Positions 1-5,212 of a DNA stretch of 5,212 nucleotides are shown here, piece after piece (within the stretch, counting starts at the first letter, position 1; every line of letters starts with the position of its first letter). The notes beneath the pieces are model-generated. The model was not told the origin of the DNA. It saw only the letters and a program-made list of their open reading frames with translations, and made no database searches. The stretch is from contig CAMFDH010000115.1 of assembly GCA_945949035.1 (NCBI GenBank), forward strand, positions 1 to 5,212, written 5' to 3'. The DNA is from an uncultured Actinomyces sp. Its GTDB lineage: Bacteria > Actinomycetota > Actinomycetes > Actinomycetales > Actinomycetaceae. Both the position numbers and the translations under genes were made by a program.

Positions 1-1169
1 GACTCCAAGCCGCCCACCTGCTCAAATGCATAGAGGCCGGCCCCGATGACCTTTCCACCCGGGCCGGCCGAGGCCACTGCTAAGGCAGGCGGCTGCAACA
101 GTGCCGGCTCGATCAGATCGGCAATGATCGGCAGCATCAGATCCGCCCACTTCGCAAACAGGCCAGCAAACACCACCCGATCCGGGGCAACCACCACACA
201 GAAGTTGGTCAGGTGCGTGGCAAACTCAGAGGCAATCTCGTCGATGAACTCCAATGCGCGTTCATCCCCCTCCATCGCTGCAAGGAACACACCCTCGGCA
301 GAAGGGCTATCAGCGGCAATGAGCCCAGCCGCAATTGCCCTGGCTCTGATCGCAGCAGAACCGAGCCTGCTTTCCATTTGACCGTAGGCGGGACCACGCG
401 GCTTCAACCCCGAACTATCAGCCAGCATCCGGCCGAACTGTCCCGCAGCGCCACCGCGCCCCCGCCACAGCCGACCATTCTCAACAATCCCGGCACCCAC
501 ACCTTCGTAGACACCAATTGCGGCTAGCGACTCAATCTCTCCCCAGTCACCAAGCTTGTACTCTGCGTATGCGACCAGGTTGACGTCATTTTCAATCACA
601 ACGGGAATCTCCACCTGCTCCCGCAGCAGCCTTCCAAGCTCCACGTCATACCAGCCAAGGGCAGGCGCCATCATCACCTTGCCGTCCGCATCGACGGGAC
701 TAGGTACTGAGACCCCGACGGTGACATACGGATGCTCCCCCGCCTTGTCGCGCACGGTGCTGGCCACAGTCTCGACAAGGTACGCCAGCTTCTCTTCCGC
801 GGACATACTTGCCACTGGCAGAGTGCGGCGACGCCGAATCTCCCCCACCAGGTTCACCTCAGCAACATCTAGGGAGTGCTCATCGATATCAACCGCCAGG
901 ATCATTCGAGAGTTGGGGTTGAAGCGAAACATGACTGAGGGACGTCCCCCGGTAGTCTCATCCGAACCCGCTTCACTGAGCAGACCGGACTCCAGCAAAG
1001 ATGGAGTCAGGCGACTCATCGTCGCCGGAGAGATCCCCGTCAGCTCCGCAATCTGCATTCGCGACAGGGTTTGCCCACCAACCAGGGTGGAAAGAGCCAG
1101 ACCACGGTTATCACGGGCCAGATCGCGCGTACTCACGCTGCCCTGCGTCGGCCGCATACTCATAGACAC
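1..1169 (-). CDS. ROK-family transcriptional regulator (NagC/XylR type), 3' end cut by window edge
   Basis: The minus-strand frame is open without a stop from 1169 to the left edge (389 codons). ROK regulators are usually about 380-410 residues, so only a short tail is missing. The N-terminal winged helix-turn-helix covers about residues 22-83 (LSRMQIAELTGISPATMSRL, then the TGGRP wing). The ROK sugar-kinase-like domain follows: a degenerate phosphate loop (VDIDEHSL, about 93), the conserved ENDVN at 193-197 with the catalytic-type Asp195, and EGVGAGIVENG at 222-232. The ROK zinc motif (GH...CxCGxxGCxE) is replaced: Arg247, Pro257, Gly259 and Gln264 stand where His and three Cys normally are, although Gly263 and Glu266 remain. 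It is therefore a DNA-binding regulator, not a kinase. A GTG start at 1169 is chosen because GGGAGGG lies 7 nt upstream; ATG at 1163 or 1157 is possible. It lies downstream of, and in the same direction as, the transporter and oxidoreductase genes and is likely their local sugar-responsive regulator (inference; repressor is the commonest mode). Family assignment is secure; the ligand is unknown. Confidence 0.93.
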   Translation of the reverse strand, partial: MSMSMRPTQGSVSTRDLARDNRGLALSTLVGGQTLSRMQIAELTGISPATMSRLTPSLLESGLLSEAGSDETTGGRPSVMFRFNPNSRMILAVDIDEHSLDVAEVNLVGEIRRRRTLPVASMSAEEKLAYLVETVASTVRDKAGEHPYVTVGVSVPSPVDADGKVMMAPALGWYDVELGRLLREQVEIPVVIENDVNLVAYAEYKLGDWGEIESLAAIGVYEGVGAGIVENGRLWRGRGGAAGQFGRMLADSSGLKPRGPAYGQMESRLGSAAIRARAIAAGLIAADSPSAEGVFLAAMEGDERALEFIDEIASEFATHLTNFCVVVAPDRVVFAGLFAKWADLMLPIIADLIEPALLQPPALAVASAGPGGKVIGAGLYAFEQVGGLE

Positions 1170-1176
1170 AGGTAGA

Positions 1177-1183
1177 CCCTCCC
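1177..1183 (-). promoter_or_regulatory. Shine-Dalgarno site of the ROK regulator
   Basis: GGGAGGG on the minus strand lies 7 nt before a GTG codon at 1169 and 13 nt before the first ATG at 1163. The spacing favours the GTG start, giving an N-terminus MSMSMRPTQG. Confidence 0.6.
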
Positions 1184-1197
1184 AGAAGAAGCAACTC

Positions 1198-1232
1198 AGA
1201 CAATATGTGTTGCCTAAAGGTAGCCCGGACAA
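1198..1232 (-). promoter_or_regulatory. Possible promoter and imperfect palindrome upstream of the ROK gene
   Basis: On the minus strand a CATATT hexamer (1207-1202) could be a -10 box. TTGTCC (1232-1227) could be a -35 box, although the 19-nt spacing is long. The -10 overlaps an imperfect 18-bp palindrome, AGGCAACACATATTGTCT (1215-1198), in which six of nine base pairs match. ROK regulators often bind AT-rich palindromes in their own promoters, so an autoregulatory operator is conceivable. Both matches are weak, and no second copy was found elsewhere in the window. Confidence 0.2.
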
Positions 1233-1327
1233 TGAACTGAGCACAGTAGCGACTCAGATAGTCAGCCTCGAATAGCGTAACGAGTTGCTCACGTTGGTGC
1301 TCGCCGCGCCAACTTTCTCCTTGCATA

Positions 1328-1384
1328 GAACTGCTCCCCATAACTGGTAACTGATTTCTCAGTCCAACTAATGGGGAGCAGTTC
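1328..1384. repeat. Perfect 14-bp inverted repeat with nested hairpin
   Basis: GAACTGCTCCCCAT at 1328-1341 is exactly complementary to ATGGGGAGCAGTTC at 1371-1384, separated by 29 nt. The loop holds a second stem: ACTGA (1350-1354) and TCAGT (1359-1363) around TTTC, extended after a two-base bulge by TGG (1345-1347) with CCA (1364-1366). In RNA this makes a long two-tier stem on either strand. Neither strand has a T-run just past the stem, so it is not a textbook intrinsic terminator. It could still act as a U-tract-less terminator, a processing or stability element, or a protein-binding site. No clear target-site duplication marks it as a transposon relic. Confidence 0.7.
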
Positions 1385-1391
1385 ATCAGTA

Positions 1392-1417
1392 CATCGGGGC
1401 ATACCTTTGTCCCGATG
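1392..1417 (-). terminator. Hairpin just after the oxidoreductase stop, possible terminator
   Basis: CATCGGG (1392-1398) pairs with CCCGATG (1411-1417) across a 12-nt loop. It begins 5 nt after the TAG stop of the oxidoreductase in the direction of transcription. The position suits a transcript end or 3'-protecting hairpin. The following bases (TACTGATG) contain no U-tract, so efficient termination is uncertain. Together with the larger inverted repeat 7 nt further on it forms a tandem hairpin array. Confidence 0.35.
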
Positions 1418-1422
1418 CTTCG

Positions 1423-2676
1423 CTAGCCGCGGGGGTTCCACTCCCCCTTGGCAACTGCGGGGACGAAGTCTTCGAGGTCAAGGGGCCAGGTGATGGTGCG
1501 GCCCTGTTCGGCTGACTTGTAAGCGGCCATTAGTAGTTCGATGACTTCAAGGCCGGACTCAAGACCTTCAAGTGGTTGCTCGCCCTTGAGGAACATGGTG
1601 GTGAGGTGGGAGTTCTCTCCCGTGTAACCGTAGGAGACGGCCTCATCTGAAAGCAGGGGCATCAGACCCTGCTCGGCGTTTTGCTTCTCAATCATGTCCT
1701 CACCCTCGGACTGCTGCAGGTTGCGGGAAAGGAAGAGCTTGGATTCGGTGGAGAGGGTGTCGTTCTCCATGGAGTATTCCGGACCCAGTAGTTCGAAGGA
1801 GAGTCGGAGGCCGGCACCGACGAAGGACCAGGAGGTGGTGGCTTCCACGACAACGGGTTCGCCATCACCGTTGATGAACTCGAAGACCGCGTGAGCGTAG
1901 TCCTCGGACGGGGCCTGGGTGTAATCCACAACGCCCTCGTAGTTGTCCTGCAGCCACTTGGCGTATTCGGGACGTCCGAATTTCAGGGAGGCGATGGTGG
2001 CGGTGACGGACACCGGGGTCAGCCATTCCGAGAGGCGCGTACCCGGAGGGGTGAGCAGGAAGCGCCCGGCCTCAACCGAGTGGCACATCATGTCGTTGAG
2101 GACGCCACCGCCCTCGGTCACCCCGTTCCAGAACCAGGTGTTGTGAGGACCCGAGTGTTCCTCGGCAGCGCGGGCCAGATAGGGGGAACCGGAACCGGCG
2201 GCTCCTCGGGCCCAGACGATCTCACGGGAACGGACGAGGCCGGGGGCGTACACCTGGTTTTCCAGGTAACCGTGGAGGAGGCCGGCAGCCTGAACCATCT
2301 CAAGAACCTCACGGGCTTCGGCGACCGTGCGGCCCAGGGGCTTCTCGATGGCGATGGCTTTCAGTTCGGCGCGACCCGCAATCACCTCATCGGTAATGGC
2401 CTTGACGACCTCAACCCTGGTGAAGTTGGGGGTCAACACCCAGATGGCATCCACGCGGGGGTCCCGTACCAGCTCAACCACATCGTCGTATGCTGCTACG
2501 TCGAACCCGACGCCGATCTCTTCGGCCTTGCGGGCCAGTTCCTCTGCCTTGTGAAGGCGCCGGGAAGACACAGCCACCACATCCCCGTCCCGGACGCCCC
2601 GGAATGAGTCAACGTGGAAGTGACCAATAAACCCCGCACCAAGTATTCCGACGCCCAGCGTCTTTCGATTTGCCAT
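1423..2676 (-). CDS. Gfo/Idh/MocA-family NAD(P)-dependent oxidoreductase
   Basis: The predicted protein has 417 residues and is cytoplasmic. It has an N-terminal Rossmann fold with the dinucleotide-binding motif GILGAGFIG (about residues 10-18). Also visible are VLTPNFTRVEV (about 80-90), the family signature EKPLG (Glu111-Lys112-Pro113), and the C-terminal domain motif GGGVLNDMMCHSVE (189-202), with Asp195 and His199 as candidate catalytic residues. This family oxidises or reduces sugars, polyols such as inositol, or their phosphates using NAD(P). The EHSGPHNTWFWNG stretch before the GGG motif resembles sugar dehydrogenase members, but the substrate cannot be assigned. ATG at 2676 is chosen; a TTG at 2682 is in frame, but AAAGGA (2692-2687) would be only 4 nt from it, against 10 nt from the ATG. 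The gene lies 89-95 nt after permease 2 on the same strand, so it probably acts on the imported sugar (inference). Confidence 0.93.
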   Translation of the reverse strand: MANRKTLGVGILGAGFIGHFHVDSFRGVRDGDVVAVSSRRLHKAEELARKAEEIGVGFDVAAYDDVVELVRDPRVDAIWVLTPNFTRVEVVKAITDEVIAGRAELKAIAIEKPLGRTVAEAREVLEMVQAAGLLHGYLENQVYAPGLVRSREIVWARGAAGSGSPYLARAAEEHSGPHNTWFWNGVTEGGGVLNDMMCHSVEAGRFLLTPPGTRLSEWLTPVSVTATIASLKFGRPEYAKWLQDNYEGVVDYTQAPSEDYAHAVFEFINGDGEPVVVEATTSWSFVGAGLRLSFELLGPEYSMENDTLSTESKLFLSRNLQQSEGEDMIEKQNAEQGLMPLLSDEAVSYGYTGENSHLTTMFLKGEQPLEGLESGLEVIELLMAAYKSAEQGRTITWPLDLEDFVPAVAKGEWNPRG

Positions 2677-2682
2677 TGTCAA

Positions 2683-2771
2683 TCAATCCTTTCCAGCCCC
2701 CTGCGAAAGCAGGATGCGTCAAACTGCAGAACTCGAGTAGAACCTAAGAAACACTTGTCAAATGTGCCGGG
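2683..2771 (-). promoter_or_regulatory. Gap between permease 2 and oxidoreductase: possible internal promoter and small hairpin
   Basis: A perfect -35 hexamer TTGACA lies at 2761-2756 on the minus strand, but the best -10 candidate 16 nt downstream, TACTCG (2739-2734), matches the consensus poorly. A short stem CCTGC/GCAGG around a four-base loop spans 2700-2713. It could help read-through or processing between the transporter and enzyme messages. The 8-bp palindrome ACTCGAGT lies at 2731-2738. None of these is decisive. The ribosome binding site of the oxidoreductase (GGAAAGGA, 2694-2687) lies at the end of the gap. Confidence 0.25.
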
Positions 2772-3767
2772 CTAACTGCGCAGCTTGCGCTGCCTGCCGT
2801 AAACCGCCAGAAGAAGGATCAGCACAGCACCGTTGATGATGATGCGTCCCGATTCCGGCATGTTGATGGTGGTGAGGAAAGAGGACAGAACCGTCAGCAG
2901 GACGGCACCGATGGCCGAGCCCACGTAACCGCCGATTCCCCCTGCCACCAGGGTTCCGCCAATCACCACCGCTGCCACCGAGGGCAGAGTCAGGTTGTCA
3001 GCCAGGTTGAGGAAGACGGTCTCCGTATAACCCAGCAGCATCAGACCACCCATGACCGCGAAGAATCCGGAGAGGACGTAGGACAGCAGAACCGTCCTCG
3101 TCACCGGGATGCCAGAGAGTCGGGCGGCGGTTCGGTTCGCCCCAACCGCGAAGATGTTCCACCCGGTCCAGGTTCGGCGCAGGAAGATCGTCACGAGGAT
3201 GGTGGCGATGACCCACAGGTAGAGGACCCCCGGGATGTTGAACAGCCAGCGGCCGTTGACGAGGGCGGTGAGGGCCGGGGCGCTTCGTCCTCCGGCAACA
3301 CCACCGGTGTAAGCGAGGATGAGGCCGGTGACCACGCCCGACATACCCAGGGTCATGACGAAGGGCGGAATCCGCAGCAGCAGGATGCCGAGGCCGTTGA
3401 AGAAGCCAATCGCGCACCCGACCGCAAGCGGAATCAGGATCCCCAGGACCAGGTTGTCGTTGGAACCCTCCATGATCTTGGAGGCGACAATGGCCCCCAG
3501 GGTCGCCACCTTCCCCACCGAAAGGTCAATGCCGTCACCGCCAGAGAGGATGACGATGGTCTGTCCGATGGCGATGAAACCGAGGAAGGACGCCACGCGC
3601 AGCATGGCCAGCACCTGGTTGTAAGAGCCGAATCCGGGGGAAACGATCTGTCCCACCACGATGAGCAGGATGGTGATAACCAGGGCGATGAGGACGGGGT
3701 TCTTCAGGAACCCGAGGTTGCGTTCGCGGGCCAGTTCCTCAACGGGAGTGTCGATTGCGGTGCTCAT
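2772..3767 (-). CDS. RbsC-like sugar ABC transporter permease (permease 2)
   Basis: This is an integral membrane protein of 331 residues, the normal length for the CUT2/RbsC (BPD_transp_2) family. It forms part of the channel that moves a sugar across the cytoplasmic membrane. A short cytoplasmic N-terminus precedes hydrophobic segments, starting at about residues 23-42. Family landmarks are SGGDGIDLSVG (75-85), FNGLGILLLRIPPFVMTLG (about 123-141), the ATPase-contacting loop AVGANRTAARLSGI (207-220) and VVIGGTLVAGGIGGYVGSAIGA (267-288). The IDLSVG motif is preceded by GGDG rather than the more usual GG, a small insertion relative to permease 1. The start ATG overlaps the stop of permease 1 (ATGA), with GAGGGG 6 nt upstream (3779-3774). 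It probably pairs with permease 1 as a heterodimer, as YtfT and YjfF do. The substrate is unknown; a monosaccharide or polyol is likely. Confidence 0.95.
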   Translation of the reverse strand: MSTAIDTPVEELARERNLGFLKNPVLIALVITILLIVVGQIVSPGFGSYNQVLAMLRVASFLGFIAIGQTIVILSGGDGIDLSVGKVATLGAIVASKIMEGSNDNLVLGILIPLAVGCAIGFFNGLGILLLRIPPFVMTLGMSGVVTGLILAYTGGVAGGRSAPALTALVNGRWLFNIPGVLYLWVIATILVTIFLRRTWTGWNIFAVGANRTAARLSGIPVTRTVLLSYVLSGFFAVMGGLMLLGYTETVFLNLADNLTLPSVAAVVIGGTLVAGGIGGYVGSAIGAVLLTVLSSFLTTINMPESGRIIINGAVLILLLAVYGRQRKLRS

Positions 3768-3928
3768 GCCTTACCCCTCTTCGTCGTCATCACGGAAAGG
3801 GCCAGGGCCACGATGATGATGAGGCCGGATGCCAGGGCCCGGTAGGTCGTCGGGACGTTCAGGAAGAAGAGGATGTTGGAGGAGATCGCCAGGATCAGTG
3901 CCCCTGCGACTGCCCCGAAGGGTGATCA
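3764..3928 (-). other. Premature TGA and the 53-codon C-terminal remnant of permease 1
   Basis: The TGA occupies 3928-3926. It is followed by 53 open codons in the same frame encoding two hydrophobic stretches (AGALILAISSNILFFLNV and LASGLIIIVALALSVM) and a basic tail, TTKRGKA. This matches the C-terminus expected of RbsC-family proteins. No ATG occurs early in the remnant (the only one is near its end), and no ribosome binding site was noticed, so independent translation of the tail is unlikely. Frame preservation and hydrophobic character without further lesions imply the mutation is recent, or not a real mutation. Confidence 0.85.
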
Positions 3929-4753
3929 CCGTCCGCCCGAGAGGGCGATTCCGCCGAGGACGACGGCTGCGCTGGAGTCCAGTGCCATGTTGGCCCCGAT
4001 GAAGGGGTCGCCGGATCCGGTGTTGGCGAGGACGGTCAGGGCTGCGATGCCCACGAACATGGAGGCAAAGACGAAGCTGCGGAACGTCACAGAGGTGACC
4101 GGCACCAGCGAGGCGTAGGAGGCTTCGCGGTTACCGCCGACGGCGTAGAGCTGGCGGGTGTAGCGCGTCCTCGACATCGCCCACCACAGCAGCATGCCGA
4201 GGGCGACCAGCAGGATGGGCACCGGGATTGCCGCCACCGCCATGCGGTAGCTGGAGACCATGGAGGCGGGGACAGCCCCGCCCGGGGTCGGCAGCACCAC
4301 GAGGGCGAGGCCGGCGAAAACGGATGAGGTGGCGAAGGTGGCGATCAGGGGTTGCAGACGGATCACCGCGACGATGAAGCCGTTGAGGGCGCCGCACGCG
4401 GCCCCGGTGACCAGGGCCGTGATGACCCCCAGCCAGATCCGTGAGTCCTGACCATCCATGACCCTCAGCGTCACCACACTGATGAAGGCGACCTGTGCCC
4501 CCAGGGAGAGATCGATGCCGCCGCCAATGATGATGATCGCCTGGGCGATCGCTGCGAAGACCAGCGGGGCGAAGGTCGCGAAGTTACTGGTTAGGGAGTA
4601 CTGGGTAAAGAAGGTGGGTTGCAGGGCGGCGTTGATGACCACCGCCAGGATCAGCAGGCCGAGGGTGACGGCATAGTTGAGGCGGAAGTTGAACCGCTTG
4701 GTCCACGATCCGTCCCGAAGGACGTCCGTCAGGCCGGTCTTGGTTTCAGTCAT
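3764..4753 (-). pseudogene. RbsC-like sugar ABC transporter permease (permease 1), interrupted by in-frame TGA
   Basis: Ignoring one stop codon, this is a 329-residue RbsC-type membrane permease of normal family length. Motifs are GGGIDLSLG (77-85), GALNGFIVAVIRLQPLIATFA (121-141), the ATPase-contacting loop YAVGGNREASYASLVPV (203-219) and VVLGGIALSGGR (264-275). Codon 276 (3928-3926) is TGA. The same frame then continues SPFGAVAGALILAI and ends KRGKA at a TGA overlapping the permease 2 start. Permease 2 has glycine (Gly279) at the aligned position, so GGA to TGA is the simplest cause. The 275-residue product would lack about two C-terminal membrane segments and is probably non-functional unless the stop is read through. 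ATG at 4753 is chosen because GGGAGGG lies 5 nt upstream; a GTG at 4756 is only 2 nt from it. Only one base overlaps the ATPase stop (TGATG). A sequencing error cannot be excluded. Confidence 0.85.
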
Positions 4754-5212
4754 CACTTCCCTCCCTTGAGTGCGGCGGGGTCTGCTGTGCCGACAAGTAG
4801 CGCGGCTGAGACCAGGTTGTCCTGGGTGACTTCAGATCCGTTCAAAACCGTGACGACCTCGCCCTCATACAACACGAACACCCGGTCGCACAGGGCCACC
4901 AGTTCCTGGTCATCACTGGAGTTGAGGATGACGGTGACCCCGCTGGCTGCCAGGGTGCGAATGATCTCGTAGATTTCGGCCTTTGCACCGACGTCGACGC
5001 CCTTGGTGGGGTCGTCGAGGAGGACGACGCGCGGGTCGTTCATCAGCCACTTGCCGAGGACGATCTTCTGCTGGTTACCACCGGAGAGGGTGGAGACGGC
5101 GTCGCGTAGGCTGCCGATCTTGATTTGGAGTCGGTCGACTTCGGCGCCGGCGGCCTGTTTCTCGCGGCCCATATTGACAAACCACCTGGCCATGAGGCGC
5201 TTGCGTCTGCTG
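4753..5212 (-). CDS. RbsA-like sugar ABC transporter ATP-binding protein, C-terminal part (5' end outside window)
   Basis: The visible 152 residues are the end of the second nucleotide-binding domain of a CUT2-family sugar ABC ATPase (the family is usually about 500 residues with two ABC domains). The frame is open to the right edge, reading SRRKRLMARW before an internal Met at 5193, so that Met is not the start. The ABC signature and following residues LSGGNQQK lie at 5088-5065. Walker B reads VVLLDDPTKGVDVGAK; the second Asp (5013-5011) stands where the catalytic Glu usually is. The H-loop region reads NSSDDQEL, without His, as is usual for second domains of RbsA-type proteins (SSE in RbsA). 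The protein would sit at the inner membrane face and drive the two permeases encoded downstream. Its TGA stop overlaps the permease 1 start by one base. The sugar-binding protein and first ABC domain lie outside this window. Confidence 0.95.
   Translation of the reverse strand, partial: SRRKRLMARWFVNMGREKQAAGAEVDRLQIKIGSLRDAVSTLSGGNQQKIVLGKWLMNDPRVVLLDDPTKGVDVGAKAEIYEIIRTLAASGVTVILNSSDDQELVALCDRVFVLYEGEVVTVLNGSEVTQDNLVSAALLVGTADPAALKGGK
4759..4765 (-). promoter_or_regulatory. Shine-Dalgarno site of permease 1
   Basis: GGGAGGG on the minus strand lies 5 nt before ATG at 4753 and 2 nt before GTG at 4756, which favours the ATG start. It lies inside the last codons of the ATPase gene, consistent with translational coupling. 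Confidence 0.6.

Larger units (their letters stand above)
1170..1422. other. Intergenic spacer between the oxidoreductase and ROK genes
   Basis: This 253-nt stretch holds no convincing gene. It appears less GC-rich than the flanking genes, especially around the inverted repeat. From the oxidoreductase end it contains a 7-bp hairpin (1392-1417), a 14-bp inverted repeat with a nested hairpin (1328-1384), a minor GTTGG/CCAAC repeat (1293-1313) and the presumed ROK promoter and ribosome binding site (1177-1232). A 91-codon minus-strand frame starting at 1386 crosses it, but it lacks a ribosome binding site and overlaps the ROK start, so it is not called. Confidence 0.7.

Noticed and set aside
1..1169. 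ROK gene as a sugar kinase
   Set aside because: A clear winged helix-turn-helix precedes the ROK domain and the ATP-binding phosphate loop is degenerate, so it is a regulator.
556..1275. 239-codon plus-strand open frame
   Set aside because: It lies antisense to the ROK gene, which has clear family motifs in the opposite direction. Its Ser/Arg/Thr-rich translation resembles no known family and it is a shadow of the GC-rich coding frame.
1328..1384. Insertion-sequence or MITE ends
   Set aside because: The arms are perfect inverted repeats, but the flanks (TGCATA and ATCAG) show no convincing target duplication and no transposase fragment is nearby. A genome-wide copy search would be needed to revive the idea.
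1111..1386. 91-codon minus-strand open frame crossing the spacer into the ROK start
   Set aside because: No ribosome binding site precedes its ATG, it overlaps the inverted repeat and the first 59 bases of the ROK gene in another frame, and its translation has no recognisable features.
1891..2607. 238-codon plus-strand open frame
   Set aside because: It is antisense to the oxidoreductase; the Gly/His/Val-rich composition is typical of a reverse-frame shadow.
2998..3417. 139-codon minus-strand open frame inside permease 2
   Set aside because: It is a different frame of a well-supported membrane protein, with an Arg/Pro/His-rich translation and no ribosome binding site noticed.
3926..3928. 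Selenocysteine or alternative genetic code at the TGA
   Set aside because: The expected residue is glycine rather than cysteine or selenocysteine, no selenoprotein context is evident, and the ATPase in the same operon ends with an ordinary TGA.

Overview
The window is a stretch of high-GC bacterial DNA carrying part of one carbohydrate-utilisation locus, with every recognisable gene on the minus strand. GC-rich third codon positions, purine-rich Shine-Dalgarno sites (GGGAGGG, GAGGGG), a ROK-family regulator and a two-permease CUT2-type sugar ABC transporter suggest an actinobacterium. That assignment is inference; no rRNA or other marker gene is present.

In the direction of transcription (right to left) the layout is as follows. 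(1) The C-terminal part of an RbsA-like sugar ABC transporter ATPase, 5212-4753, runs off the right edge. (2) A first RbsC-like permease, 4753-3764, is interrupted by an in-frame TGA at 3928-3926. (3) A second, intact RbsC-like permease spans 3767-2772. (4) After an 89-nt gap comes a Gfo/Idh/MocA-family NAD(P)-dependent oxidoreductase, 2676-1423. (5) A 253-nt spacer contains two hairpin-forming inverted repeats. (6) A ROK-family (NagC/XylR-type) transcriptional regulator starts at 1169 and runs off the left edge, probably only a few residues from its end.

The first three genes are packed with overlapping stop and start codons (TGATG, ATGA), so they form a translationally coupled transporter operon. 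Two different permeases with one double-domain ATPase recall the ytfQRT-yjfF design. The periplasmic or lipoprotein sugar-binding protein is not here and would be expected upstream, beyond position 5212. The transporter would import a sugar or polyol, the oxidoreductase would oxidise or reduce it or a derivative, and the ROK protein would control the locus in response to it. The substrate cannot be read from the sequence.

The most notable observation is the single nonsense codon in permease 1. The frame is open for 275 codons before it and for 53 codons after it, ending exactly at the overlap with permease 2. The stop sits where the neighbouring permease has glycine, so one base change (GGA to TGA) explains it. 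Other points are a ROK protein lacking all the usual zinc ligands, a perfect 14-bp inverted repeat with a nested hairpin but no U-tract between the oxidoreductase and the regulator, and a Walker B Glu-to-Asp change in the ATPase. I found no mobile element, CRISPR array, RNA gene or clearly novel system.
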